64,000 bases of DNA from Acanthosepion pharaonis (taxonomy: Eukaryota > Mollusca > Cephalopoda > Sepiida > Sepiidae): contig CAHIKZ030003337.1 of NCBI GenBank assembly GCA_903632075.3, positions 110,001 through 174,000 on the forward strand. Direction: 5' to 3'. Each line of letters begins with the position of its first letter. The stretch's first letter is position 1. The translations under genes were made by a program, and so were the position numbers. Below, piece by piece: positions 43,792-55,719 of the stretch. A model generated the notes under the pieces. It was given only the letters and a program-made list of their open reading frames with translations. It did not search any database and was not told the DNA's origin.

Positions 43792-44150
43792 ATGCAGAAT
43801 AAAACGAAGATTTCGATCGAAGAGGTTGCTGAGAGTTTGAAAATCGATATTTCAACTGCCTTTCGCCACTTGAAGAGACATGGGTTCAAGAAAAACGGCC
43901 GATTTTGGCAAATCCAAAAGTTGTCATTTCCCACCATGACAACGCAAGACCGCTTGTTGAAAACGGACTTTGGGAAAACTTCCAGCACCCAACCTATTCC
44001 CCTGACTTGGCTACGGACTTTCATTTGTTCTGATTTCTAAAGAACAATTTGAAAGACAAAATCTGTGTACAGTCTGTCGAAAACTACCTAAAAAAACAGG
44101 AAACACGAAGTGAGTACGAAAATTTCATCCAGAAGCATATAGAACAATGA
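43792..44150 (+). pseudogene. mariner-type transposase, internally deleted
   Basis: The first 40 residues form a helix-turn-helix (ISIEEVAESLKIDISTAFRH then LKRHGFKKNGRFW). The frame then shifts to SHHDNARPLVENG and TYSPDLATDFHLF, the second and third catalytic Asp boxes, so the central third and the first Asp are deleted. It continues as LKNNLKDKICVQSVENYL to a TGA at 44148-44150. Between the HDN and the last Asp only about 27 residues remain instead of 34. No terminal repeats found. Confidence 0.75.
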
Positions 44151-44520
44151 GATACAGTTGTTAAAACAATCGAAGGTATGTACTTCACGAATAAATGATT
44201 TTTGCGAGTATGTAAAAATGTGTTTTTAATTTTCTAATGGGGCACGCATTTTTGCAATGATATAATACGAAAATTTTGTCTAGATACAATATTTGCAGAT
44301 TTTCCCAACAGCAAGGAAAATATGGAAAAGATTTTGTGGAACTTGGTGCATCTTTCAGAACCTCTACTGCAAATTATGATAATTACTTATGACTATCTCT
44401 GATAGAGACATCTATAGAAAACGCGATGCAATTATTTGAAATGGAAATGTACAATAATTTAAAATGGCATAAAATTTTTGCATCGTAATAAGATGTAATA
44501 ATTTCACACGCACACACGCA

Positions 44521-44541
44521 AACACCCCCCAACACACACAC

Positions 44542-44597
<56 letters not shown>

Positions 44598-44608
44598 GTG
44601 TGTGTGTG
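44521..44608. repeat. (CA)n-(TA)n-(GT)n microsatellite
   Basis: Short CA, short TA and long GT run. The CA and GT halves are complementary. Confidence 0.93.
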
Positions 44609-44611
44609 CAT

Positions 44612-44789
44612 TCCTGGTGTTAATGAAATAGTATTCGATGTATAATAAGAGAGCTATAATTTATATTAATAATAGATATACATTTTCCTCACTTATAGTA
44701 GAACTCTGTTTCATACACAACGTAATTGTCAGCTGTTGGTTGAAAACTAACGATTGTGTTGTTCACGACACTCAGATTTCTACTACTGA

Positions 44790-44790
<1 letters not shown>
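44612..44790 (+). repeat. Repeat F, copy 2
   Basis: GGTGTTAATGAAATAGTATTCGATG and GTTTCATACACAACGTAATT match 39590-39710. It is bounded by microsatellites on both sides. Confidence 0.55.

Positions 44791-44849
<59 letters not shown>
44791..44849. repeat. (TA)n microsatellite
   Basis: About 58 bp of TA, ending at an S1 fragment. Confidence 0.97.
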
Positions 44850-44850
<1 letters not shown>

Positions 44851-45005
44851 TATTTACATTGTTTGGGCTGTGGTTGGCCGTTGTACACTCCGGACTTATT
44901 CAGGTGATATGTGTTGGAATTTCAAACCGAACCTACAATAGAGATGAGAACAACCGTCCGAACAATTGAAATAATGCAAATAGCTGCAATACATCATCTC
45001 AAAAT

Positions 45006-45006
<1 letters not shown>
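44850..45006. repeat. S1 inverted tail pair, collapsed
   Basis: Minus-strand tail and core pieces (TATTTACATTGTTTGGGC, GGCCGTTGTACACTCCGGAC, ATTCAGGTG) are followed by plus-strand tail pieces (GTCCGAACAATTGAAATAATG, CATCATCTCAAAATATA) with no arm between. Flanked by (TA)n on both sides. Confidence 0.65.

Positions 45007-45012
<6 letters not shown>

Positions 45013-45077
<65 letters not shown>
45013..45077. repeat. (TA)n microsatellite
   Basis: About 65 bp of TA. Confidence 0.97.
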
Positions 45078-45080
<3 letters not shown>

Positions 45081-45389
45081 TGTATTTATATGAGTGCCTG
45101 TGCGTCCGAATGAGTGAGGAGAAAAGAAGACAAGAACAAAAAAAGTGAGAAAAAAGAAAAAGTAGAAAGAAGACATATTTGAATAGCAAATGAATTTTGA
45201 TGTCCAGTAATTGATCTCATTTCAGCAATAATTGTTTAAAAGTTGTAAATTGATATACTTCAAAATAGTATATAAATAGATTTTTTTTCATCGCACTATT
45301 CCGAAAGTCCTCGTATTATTTAAAAAAGTAGACGCAAGATTAATTTCTATCGTAAGAAATGTAATTATTAGCCATTCAAACTAAAAGGT

Positions 45390-45640
45390 GCACATGTGGC
45401 ACAATGCCGAAACTGTAGGGCACCCAGTGAGGACCGAAAACACTACTCAGTCATAATTACCTTGCGACACAATCTTGCTAATCATTAAACCACATCAAAT
45501 TGCCCTTAATTATTTTCTGAATGTAGTTTTAATGTGGCATAAGACTAAAAGTGTGGCGCATCCAGTGAAGGTGAATTCACTACTCAGTCCTAATTGATCT
45601 ACCGAGGCAAGCTTGCTAACCATTACGCAACGTCGAATAA
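45390..45640 (-). repeat. tRNA-like segment in tandem duplicate
   Basis: Two units about 140 bp apart share CACTACTCAGTCNTAATT and CTTGCTAAYCATTA. On the minus strand each reads TAATGRTTAGCAAGNTTG, like a tRNA D-arm and box A. A box B is not convincing. Probably a duplicated SINE remnant. Confidence 0.5.
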
Positions 45641-45991
45641 TCCATGTACCTCTTTGATGTTATATACACAGAAAAATAAATAATGCCGGTGTCTAGGAAT
45701 ATCAAAACACTGTGAAGATATTCGACCACGTGACTATACTAGTTCGAACGTAACGGCATTAGCAAGATGAATTGTTCAATTCTTAATTTTTCTTTGAAAT
45801 CTGACTTTTAAGGATTACTGAGAAGAGATATGTGGGTAGTGTAACAGTTTTATAGAATTGGAAGTGAAATTGGCAAGATGAAATTTCGGCTTCGTCTATT
45901 GCGTTTACTTTCTCACAAATACCTCTCAGAAATAAATACAATTATGTCTTCATCTTTCAGCTATAACAGGCTAGCGTTCAGAGCCTCGGAT

Positions 45992-46320
45992 AGTAAACAG
46001 TCTAGGAGATGAGAAAGTCTGACTTCAGAAAACATGAGGAAGTAGAGATTTACTTGCCCTCTCCCACCGAGTCAGTTATTACGTTCTCATAGTTTCTGAA
46101 GTCATATTTTTTTCTTCTAGACTGTTTACTAGAAGAAGAAAAAGTCTTACTTCAGAAGCCATGACGAAGTAGAGATTTACTTGATCCCCCCATTGAGTCA
46201 GTCTCTAGTTTCTCATGTTTTCTAATCAGAATTTTACTTCTTCTAGACCGTTTACTAGAAGAAGAAAAAGTCTGACTTCAGAAACCATGATGAAGTAAAC
46301 ATGACATGGGACTCCGTCAA
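45992..46320. repeat. Tandem foldback repeat
   Basis: Units 45992-46130 and 46131-46256 plus a partial third. Each starts (AGTAAACAG)TCTAG..GAAAAAGTCTGACTTCAGAAAC and ends in its reverse complement, GTTTCTGAAGTCA..TTCTTCTAGACYGTTTACT. The middle has AGTAGAGATTTACTTG and GAGTCAGT. Each unit can fold as a long hairpin. Confidence 0.8.
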
Positions 46321-46329
46321 TTCTCTGAA

Positions 46330-47000
46330 GAAATCATAGCTACTCACCGATAATATAGAAACTATATAATATTTTTCAAAAACGACTGAGAAGAATGCAA
46401 ATGTCTTGATACTGAACAAATTTTTAAAAAATGGTAAAAAATAAAAAATTGTCTTTGAAAGAAAATTCTTCAGGATTTTATGTTTCAGACGAATCAGCTT
46501 AACCCAGCTGGAAAACCGGAAGGAAAAAGAAAAATGAATTCTCAGCAAACATTAGACGGAGTTAAATGCCAGAACCCTGGGGAAATAGATAAATATGAAT
46601 GTCTATCCTAAGAGCTTAGGAATGAATGCGGCAGTCATCACAAAGAAAGCGAAACACTGAGGACAGTTTGCAAAGCAAATATTGAAGGAGACAAAAAAAC
46701 CAATGGATTATCGAGCATTCTGAGTTCTGCCTCGACATGACTAGAATGGCTAACTGCTCTATATAAAACTTTACAGCAATCAAGAAACATGAATTTATCA
46801 TTTATCGTATGTAATGCACATTAACATTTTGTGATTAATAGCAGCTAAATATAACTTATATTTAACGTTTGATCAACGTTTTAGCCGGTGTGTTTAAATT
46901 TAAAAATTTTATGTAGATTACATCATCCTAGGCGTAGATGGTATAAAGAATATCGGCGGAGAAAGTGAAATCTGGTTGTTTTAGAAATCTTTATTCCCGC
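46330..47000. other. No recognisable feature
   Basis: AT-rich; ORFs at 46255-46548 and 46616-46801 (-) are unassigned. Confidence 0.45.
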
Positions 47001-47009
47001 TTGATTCTG

Positions 47010-47170
47010 TTTCGGTCACGTCGCTCTAATGCACTTGTAAATGGCATGAATCAATCTCGCCCTAGCTGTGGGTTAAATAGCAGGACATGCTGGGCTCTGT
47101 TATCTTTGTGATGAAAACCAAAGGAAAACTGTGAATTCCAAACTAACCTGAAGAGGGATGGCTCCTTCAG
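47010..47170 (+). repeat. S2 SINE, body fragment
   Basis: TAATGCACTTGTAAATGGC, GCTGTGGGTTAAATAGCAGG and GTGAATTCCAA match the middle of the S2 copy at 62440-62570. The tRNA-like head is missing. Confidence 0.6.
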
Positions 47171-47794
47171 TGTACCTTGACCTACACACTATACTGTTGT
47201 TTTGGTTACAGTACAAAATGGGACTCGGGATGTGAAAGGTGTTTGTCTTTTTATTTATACACTTCATTATGCATTCATTGTTTGTCCAATATCATCTCGA
47301 ATATATCCGAAAAAAAACTTAATATGTAGTTCTTAAATATATCATTCCTCATTATACTACGAATCTTTTGGTCCATACATCTGAAGAATGTACATATTAT
47401 ACTAATATTATTCTGTTTAATCAACGCAAAATCGTTTAAGATACGAACGCAAATCTACATTAATTGAAAACGTTGATCGACGTTCCTTTTTATCTCTAGG
47501 ATCGAACACAGAACAATAGCGAAATAGGAAAACATGCAGATACATCAGAGGTAAAATTGTTTCAACATTGAAATATATAGGGATAAGCAAACGTGCTTAA
47601 TGTAAAAGCGACAAACGATAAAGTTCAGATGTATGAGAGCTGCAAGACATGAATAAATTGCACACAGACGTTTACCTTGCATACAGACTTTTTACAAAAT
47701 GTTTATATAAATATTAAGAAATGCATGCATGCAATAATATTCATTCCTGTATGCAGTTTTCAAACTATTAATTTCTATTGGTTTCAGTAATCAT

Positions 47795-47796
<2 letters not shown>

Positions 47797-47880
<84 letters not shown>
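47797..47880. repeat. (CA)n-(TA)n microsatellite
   Basis: CA run then TA run; the TA run ends at the first base of repeat E. Confidence 0.97.
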
Positions 47881-48232
<352 letters not shown>

Positions 48233-48234
48233 AA

Positions 48235-49020
48235 ATGTTTTCAAAATCTTGACTGATAATGTTTTAACTATATTGAGCGTACTTAATATACGATAATAAA
48301 CTACAAGAAAAATGTGCGAATTTGGATTTCAGTAACATAAAATCATATCTGTACATGACGTGAGTGCAGCCCGTTTAATCCTTTTATCCTTGACCTCTGT
48401 CTTCTAACAATTCTCTGCTGGCGAGTAATTTCTTTAATCTCTCTGTCTACCATCATTCCTTCCCTCATCACAAAAGAACAATGCCTCTCCCAGATCTAGC
48501 ATTAAAATTAGGACTTAGATTCTTAAATATTTTTACTAACCATGAACATTAATTTTACGTTTTAATCCAATGAAATATCAATCTATACCCAGTATTTAAT
48601 TATAAAGTTTGAATTTTTTTTATATTTACCTTTTATATTAACTGTGAATGAAAAAGGAGCCCAGCCCACACATTTGCATGAGCCGCATATTAAAGGTAAA
48701 AGAGCCATATGTGACTTGTTAGCCGCCTTTTTGACACGCCTGAAATATAACATATCGAAAATATAACTAAAAATAATATCCTTGCTGTGTATCTTTATAT
48801 TCCAATTTATTTTACTCAATGAAAAGGAAAAGTTCCAGTCACGAGCTAACAGATTTTTTTCATTCTTTTATTTTCTCTTGTGGCCACTCTTTCTTTTACT
48901 GAATTATCGAATGAGTCGCACAGATGAAAAAGACATGAATAGAATCTTCACGCATCTAGATTATTAAACAGGAAATCACGAAAGTATAAAAAGCTAAAGT
49001 ACATTTCAGCGGATTCCTGT
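48235..49020. other. No recognisable feature
   Basis: AT-rich; no supported ORF. Confidence 0.45.
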
Positions 49021-49025
49021 TTGTT

Positions 49026-49378
49026 TATTCGTCCTGGGCAAGACGTTAAACTACATCCGCGTCCTGGGTAAGACGATAAACTACATCCAGCAGCAGTCCC
49101 TCTGATCAGGAGGTTTTGAGGAGTGTGGAACTACCTCTTAATTGCTGGTGTTTCCAGGTCCACCCTGACCCGGGGTGGTAGCACCTGTTAGGGTCCCAGC
49201 TATGGGCAAATAGTCAAGTATTACCAGCAATACTTTTTTTGAAAGAATTATTACCAGCAATACAATTTTGAAGGAAAAATATTACCAGAAACAGATTTTT
49301 GACAAAACAAAATATGTTGTTGGCATTAAATAACCCATTGAGGTTTATATGCTGTAAAACAAAATAAACCAAACCAAA
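49026..49378 (-). repeat. Modular repeat C, copy 2
   Basis: Reverse of 31060-31602: two 29-bp units (GACGATAAACTACATCC), the unique block (TTAATTGCTGGTGTTTCCAG ... TAGGGTCCCAGC), three ATTACCAGCAATA-type units and the closing AAACAAAATAAACCAAACC. It has fewer internal units than copy 1. Confidence 0.85.
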
Positions 49379-49384
49379 ATCCTG

Positions 49385-49850
49385 TTTGTTTATCCATCAC
49401 AGTCGATTATACATTCATTCCTTTCTTAGTCACTTATTATTTAATCTTTTCAATTTGATCATCTATATGTTAACTGCTTCTTCTATTGTGCCTCTCTCTT
49501 TTGGAACTCTCTTCGCAGCCAACTTTGATCTTCAAAAATTTAAATTCAATATCAATCGTTATCTTCTGTCTTCTTAATTCTTGTTCTTTTACTGTCCTTT
49601 CTCCTTAATAGCAGTTTTTTTTATTCTCTAACACTCAATGTTATGAATAACAAAGAGTGGTCTCCCCTTGTTACGTTACTCTCCTCTTTGAGAGAGCTAT
49701 TATTGTTTCCTGGGACTATAAAATTGTATTCTCCATTGAATAAAGCTTTCTAAAATATATACTTGTGTATTTTTTTGTCATTACACTCAGTAACCCGTTG
49801 CGTCTTAGTTGTTTTATTAACTTATTGAGATTTATTATAAATCAAATACA
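49385..49850 (+). pseudogene. LINE-A 3' fragment
   Basis: The ORF ends LFAANFDLQKFKFNINRYLL, the C-terminal residues of the LINE-A protein. The untranslated tail includes CTCAGTAACCCGTTGCGTCTTAG at about 49787-49810. It lies immediately after repeat C. Confidence 0.65.
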
Positions 49851-49859
49851 AATTTGGCT

Positions 49860-50690
49860 CAAGGTATAAAAGGGGAAAAGGGCTGAGGCTGATCGTTACA
49901 TTCTATCTTATACCTGATTAATCTGATTCACGACCCATTCACTCGTTATAAATTACACGTCCGCCATAAGAACTCTTCCATCATCATCCAATCCACCATA
50001 TACCATAATACCGCAATACTCTCAGGGGACCTACAAAAATGCATCCCCATGACATAAGTGTTTAATGAGCAAAAAAAAATGTTTATATAAAATTGATACG
50101 CTATGAGAGGGGATGAGCCTAAAAGATAAACTAAAAATATCATAAAACAAATAAAAGGTAACTGATGTTAGTTGGACCCGCCAAACCCTCGAAGGATTTA
50201 AGAGTGGACGCTGTATTCTGTCTTTAGACAAAATCAAGAGGTTCTCTCTCTAAGGGAAAAGGAAAGGATAAAATAAATACGGCCATGGGGAAGGAAAATA
50301 GCTGACCAAGTCGAGATGAAAAAAAGGAGCCAAAAACAAAATGGTGAGGTTGGGAATCCCGACTTGCATCATAACCAAAGAAGGAGTTGAGAACAGACGG
50401 GGAACGATACTTTCATTAAGTAGGTACGCAAAAAACGGTCTATACTAACAAGGGAGTGCTCCACAGGAAAAAAACAACACCGGTGTGACTTGGATCAATC
50501 AAAAAATGGAAATCTAGCCTAGCCCCGTTCATAAGAACCAGAATCGTCTCAGTCATCTACCTTTCGCTGAAATCTGTCGAAACCAATCGCTCTATTAACT
50601 TGTTTGGGGGGAAATAATTAAAAAGAAATATGGCTGTGAATACTAAACTATTTCCGAACAGATAAAAGTATACTCATGACATAATGACTA
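49860..50690. other. No recognisable gene
   Basis: Short minus-strand ORFs at 49946-50237 are unassigned. Confidence 0.45.
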
Positions 50691-50960
50691 TTACAGTTGA
50701 AATGGCAAGATACAACTGCCAGTTTTATGCTAACAGTTTCTTCTGTCACCCTTGGAACTTGGGCAACTTCCTTCAAATTTCTTCAGTCAACTTTGATCTT
50801 CAAAAATTTAAATGAAATGTTGATCGTTATCGCTTCCCTTATTAATTCCGATTCATTTATTGTCTTCTCTCCTTTATAATTTCCTCATATTCCCTATCAC
50901 TCAGTAACCTCTTGCGGCTTAGTGGCTTTATTGCCTTGCTTCGGGTGAAATGATTATAAG
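50690..50960 (+). pseudogene. LINE-A 3' fragment
   Basis: Reads SVNFDLQKFK then NVDRYRFPY and ends CTTGCTTCGGGTGAAATGATTATAA. 5'-truncated to about 270 bp. Confidence 0.7.
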
Positions 50961-50969
50961 ATGTGTATA

Positions 50970-51343
50970 TTAAAGTCACGAATAAAGAACGAACCATTGA
51001 ACACAACTATCAAAGGAGTTTCGTCTGACGACATCTAAACTATTTTTCCCATTTAATTTGCTGTGACGTCGATATTTGTTATACAAGAATTAGCTATGTT
51101 TTCGGTTATATGGGGAGAATATGATGAAAGATTATACTGCGTCAAATTTCAAGTAGAAGACTGCTCATCTGTCTCCAAAATATGGATTCTAAATTGGGAC
51201 CAATCTACTAATATCTAAGAAAACAGAGTAATTATACTAACAAGGGACATAGTATGAAATTCACTAGATCAGCGAATGCCACTTTGAAGTCCATAGCCCG
51301 GCGTTTTTCATTTCGAACTTATTTATTCATCTTAGCTTGCCGA

Positions 51344-51390
<47 letters not shown>

Positions 51391-52120
51391 TCTGTTTTCC
51401 ATTTATGCAATTGGTTCGTTCAGTACCCACTGGTGTCGCTATTTCATACTTACTCTATCTTCATATATATATAAATGCGCTCAGAAGGGAATTTATGCAC
51501 TGTCTGATTGATTGATCATAGAATTATAACGTGGCAATTCTTCATTTCTACAGGCATTGAATTTCGTCTTATCATTCCCCAGCTGTTCCCATGCCGACAA
51601 GCCAGCCAATTTCCGGCGACCTTAATTCTGTTTAATCGAGATTGCCTTGAATATAGACAGCCGGTAACAGGAAAATATCGCTCTGTATGATTAAGTTTTA
51701 TTAGGCTTTTACGTGAGCTTGAGTTTCCGTGTTATCTACAATCAGCATTTCGCAACGTTTGCCTGTGCTAAAGAGATCTATAAACAAATTGTGAACAAAG
51801 TTGGCAAACCGGCACAGAAATGTTTCTAGCTTTTTGGCTTTGGAACTGGATAAGAACGCATTAAAAATAACGTCAAGTTATGTAAATATAGAATTTGTTA
51901 TGTGGTTGCTCTTTTATTCCAGACAATGAAAGATATATCTCCTTCTCTTTCAACGAAACAACCTGCTTCTTAAAGAAACGATTGGACACATACACACATC
52001 CTCCAAAGGCATTAGATTTCTCTAATCAGTCAGTTATCTGCAATGCGTGATATACGATTAGGCGATCATGTATTTTTCGATACATGACTGACGAGGCAGA
52101 ATTTTTTTCCCCTAAGTAGG
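50970..52120. other. No recognisable gene
   Basis: Holds a (TATC)n tract at 51344-51390. ORFs at 51254-51511 and 51508-51690 (+) are unassigned. Confidence 0.45.
51344..51390. repeat. (TATC)n microsatellite
   Basis: Eleven uninterrupted TATC units. Confidence 0.96.
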
Positions 52121-52129
52121 CCATTTCTT

Positions 52130-52275
52130 TCTACAGTAAACAAGTCCAAGCTATAGAACCCGGTCTTTCCTGCTATTTAACCATAGCTGCGGGGGTGGAG
52201 AAGAAGAAGATTCTTCCTTTCTCAAGTGTATTAGCATGTAAGGGAATGTAATGGAATCGACTGGAATTTCTCTAA
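52130..52275 (-). repeat. S2 SINE, body fragment
   Basis: Plus-strand AAGCTATAGAACCCGGTC, CCTGCTATTTAACCATAGCTG and GTAAGGGAATGTAATGGAATCGACTGGAATT are the reverse of the S2 middle and end of the head. The B box is cut at the 5' end. Confidence 0.7.
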
Positions 52276-52359
52276 TACAGTTTTTATAAGACGTATTGCA
52301 AGTACAAAGGAATGTGACAATTTCGTTAGAAACAAAGAAAGGTGTATCAAACTAGTATG

Positions 52360-52640
52360 TAATATCAATCCTCTTTTCTGGCAGCGAATGAGTCACACTC
52401 AACTCACAGGTGAAGAATAGACGTAAGTCAACAAAAATAAGATTCTACGTAATGATTCAGAAATTACCATGGACTAAACATGTGAATAACGAGGAGGTTT
52501 TACTGAAAATAGAAACAAAAATACACTTATACTGAGAACAAGCTAGAATAAGCATTTTAGAGCACATGATGAGGAAATAGGGCTTTGTGAAGTGCCATAT
52601 AGGACATAAATGAATGGAATCGCCCGTTTTCTGTAAATGA
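52360..52640 (+). pseudogene. RTE-type fragment, first half
   Basis: Reads RFYVMIQKLPWTKHVNNEEV then LLKIETKIHLY and, in another frame, SILEHMMRK. This matches the NMLRISWTERMINDEVLQ ... FMGQIMRKEG block of the copy at 4195-4340. Continues at 53060 after repeat D. Confidence 0.6.
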
Positions 52641-52699
52641 GCGGAGGGAAGCCGAGTTGAACAGAGTTAGCATTAGGTCTTAACCGCGCGCTAAGCTCT

Positions 52700-52925
52700 T
52701 AGTGCTTGTCGAATTCTCCGCATTCGGATAGAGAGAAACCCAGACGAGGCTACGCCGAAGGACAGGGTCTCGTTTGGGGATATAGAAAAACCTGACCCTA
52801 TTATTTCGGGGTCTACAGGGAATTTTTTCCCGAACCTCCGAGCTCGGGAAAAAAAAAAACTTACGTTAAACCAGCCTTGTACCACATCCCGCTCTGTGGG
52901 GAGCTCAGGTAAATACCGAGTTTGC
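52700..52925 (-). repeat. Repeat D, copy 2
   Basis: The minus strand has TGGTACAAGGCTGGTTTAACG, CCGAGCTCGG and CCCAAACGAGACCCTGTCC, paralleling TGGAACAAGGCCGGTTTAAC, CCGAGCCCGTGGGCTCGG and CCGAACGAGACTCTGCCC in copy 1. It sits between the two halves of an RTE fragment. Confidence 0.6.
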
Positions 52926-53059
52926 ATTAGGTCGAGTGCTAAACCTTCGTGTAGTATACTTTCAATTTCATTAGTTACCTAAGAGTTTTTCCTCCTTATT
53001 TATTTCCCCTGTTATCTCGAAAACACGAGATACAACAGGACGTTAACACTCACGGGACC

Positions 53060-53250
53060 TACGCACGTGAGAAGAGACAGAGGAAAGCAGAGAATAGCCT
53101 ACATAACCAGCTTGTGTACGTGGATTCGTCGGGATATCAAAAAGGCAAAACTTACTAAATGCTAAATAGGAAAGAAAATTGTGGACAGCGATGATCACAC
53201 ACGTCCTGAAGGGTCACAGCACATATAAAAATTTTGTGTGAAGTTGTGAA
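53060..53250 (+). pseudogene. RTE-type fragment, C-terminal half
   Basis: Reads RDRGKQRIAYITSLCTWIRR and, in another frame, LWTAMITHVLKGHSTYK, matching KGKQRMTYLEGLSKW ... RGQWRAMIAHVLNTH at 4380-4530. Confidence 0.6.
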
Positions 53251-53784
53251 TTCTGTTCTTTTAAATCTTACAAATGAATAAAAGATTTAAAAGGAGAAAG
53301 ATAGGATGTTTCTATCTAATATTCGGAATATTACATACAATCAACGTGAAAGAAATCCTCTGACTTTTTCAAAGTTCGAGTGTTTCGCGTTGAATGGTGC
53401 TTTTTTGTATACCTTCGCTTTCATTTAGTTAATTTAGTTTCGAGTTACTAAATACCACCATGTTTCTTTATGCAGGAAATACTTCGCTGGAGTCCTGATA
53501 AATATTTACGATCTGCAATCACACGTCCAACACACTTTGTTATAACACCAACTTTTATACAATCCATATGGAAAGAATCTAGACTAATTGTACCTGCTAC
53601 TTTAACTAGTACAGATATATAGATATATATATAGATACTTTCACCTGCACAGGAAAATTCCCCATGCGGACAAACATCAAACATGGATAAAAATGCATAA
53701 TAGACGCACAGAGACACACACATACAAACGAATATACATACAAAAGAATATACATTATCATCCAAATCCTATATAAAGAAAATC

Positions 53785-54308
53785 TCTATCTATAAAAGGC
53801 CGGATGTGTGTGTGTGTGTGTGTGTGTGTGTAATGAATGCACGGCCGCAATTTTCGACGGATTTGCACCAAAATTTACATGCACATGCTCCAAGTTAGTG
53901 GAAAGGCCAAGACCGACTTTGCATTTCCCAACTCCCATCGATAGTGGAAATAATCGATTTTTCATGCTTCTACGGCAGTTTTCATGTAGTTTGCGGCCAT
54001 TTTGTACTGGCCAGAGTGTGAGCCTATAGCTGGCTGCCACGAATAGGCAGGAAGATTCTACTGGCCAGCGTGAGAGTCAACAGCTGACTGACACGAATGT
54101 TAACTAGCATGCAAAAAAATCGTCACAAGTGGGAAAAATTTTAAATTTTTTAGGCAAGAAGTAAGGCATGTAACAACATCAGCACGGCAAAGGGAACTCC
54201 TTTAAAGGCAAGGAAGGGCAAAAATATTTTAAGTCAAATGATAGCGATTGCTGTATGAGTCGTACAATTTTTGAATCAAGCACGGGTAACGCCGGGCCAT
54301 GCTGCTAG
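53785..54308 (+). mobile_element. Helitron-like non-autonomous element (candidate)
   Basis: Begins TCTATCTATAAAAGG, like the 5' TC-type ends of Helitrons, then a (TG)n tract (53805-53831) and a moderately GC-rich body (GACGGATTTGCACCAAAA). It ends CGGGTAACGCCGGGCCATG then CTGCTAGT, with CTAG-T as expected for a CTRR-T end. An inserted site between A and T is not clear and no Rep/helicase is encoded. Confidence is limited. Confidence 0.4.
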
Positions 54309-54599
54309 TGTTAAGATAATATAATAAATAATTTTAAGAAAATGTATATGAATTTTTTGAATTGAAGATGGAATATCCTAAGGGTAGAATTGGCGAAAAC
54401 AGTAAGAGAAATCACCCCAAAGGTAGAAATAGAGGAAAAGAGAAAAGAATGAAAAATACATGTCTCGACCTAATGATGAAAAGATGACAGATAAAGTCGG
54501 ATGGCAGATTTTACATGTCAACTCTGGATAATTTCATGGAATAAAGTATAATATATGATATTAAGCAAAATCATTGGAAACAAGTGAAAGCAATTAAAA

Positions 54600-54985
54600 T
54601 ATTTTCATAGCATCTCGTCTAACGAACGTTTTTCCTGGTTGCCCGACTACAGGAATTTAAGCCTGCTACTAGATTGGCATTTAGGTCCCACCATTTTACT
54701 GTTGAAATAGTTAAATATAACCGCCACTTTTACTCCAACAGTTTCTTTTTTAGCACTTTCCACTTATGGGAATCCTTTCCGTTTCATTGCTTCCCTGATT
54801 ACTACAATCTGCAAATATGTAAGTGCAACGTAAGTGGAACACTTCTATCTACTTGAATCACGTTCATCTTTGTCCTTTCCTCAATCCCTCCTATAATTAG
54901 TTTACTCTTTAACTTTCATTCCTTGTACCCTACCCCTCGCGTACTAGTTGTATTCCAGCCTTACTTGTAATGAAATGATTTAAAA
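54600..54985 (+). pseudogene. LINE-A 3' fragment
   Basis: Reads FRSHHFTVEIVKYNRHFYSN, HLWESFPFHCFPDYYNLQ, KCNVSGTLLST, then the tail CCTTACTTGTAATGAAATGATT and poly-A at about 54960-54990. Confidence 0.75.
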
Positions 54986-54989
54986 AAAA

Positions 54990-55715
54990 AAAGACACTAG
55001 TGAAAACAGTAAGAGAAATCATCCCAAAGGAAGATATAAAAGAAAAGAGAAGAAAATGCCAGGTAAATATCTCGACCTAATGAAAGGGAGATGACAGGTA
55101 AGTTTAGTAGATTTTGCATGTCAACTCCGACGAATGTCATGGAATAGAGTATGATGTATAGCAAAATCACCAGAAAAAAGTGAAAGCAATTAAAGAAGTT
55201 ACACGAAGATAAATACATAAAGAATAAATAGTTGTAGAACAGATGCATTAGACGTGTATAAAAAAAATAATAGCATGATGTAAAACAAAAACAAATATAT
55301 AACTTTCCAACCTTGATTGACATCACAATAGTTGATGCAGTTTTCTAGAAGATTACATTATTTTCCATTCTGCTGCCTCTTCCCGACAGATGCAATGTGG
55401 CATGTCAATCGCTAATCTTCTCCCATTATTCATGGTAAATTTATCAGATGACCTCCACTCTTTTTTTTATTTTATTGATTTGTTTATTCATTTTTTTTCT
55501 TTTTTGATAAAATCATTTATAGAGATGCATGGATACATCTAACATATTCCGACAAGTTTGGTTTACATTTTAGCAGGACTACTAAATATACTCATGACAA
55601 ATTGCGTGTATCTGTTGATTTTACTGAGAAATGTTCCGTCTTCCACGCCTAAAAGCTTATCATATGCCAGAAACATAATGGTAGTAGATATTTACAAAAT
55701 GTCTTCTAAATGTTC
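54990..55715. other. No recognisable gene; partial duplication
   Basis: The words GTAAGAGAAATCA.CCCAAAGG and AAAGGGAGATGACAGGTAA near 55000-55110 repeat 54400-54500 at a spacing of about 600 bp, so the segment around the LINE-A tail was duplicated. ORF 55558-55752 (+) is unassigned. Confidence 0.5.
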
Positions 55716-55719
55716 TTCA

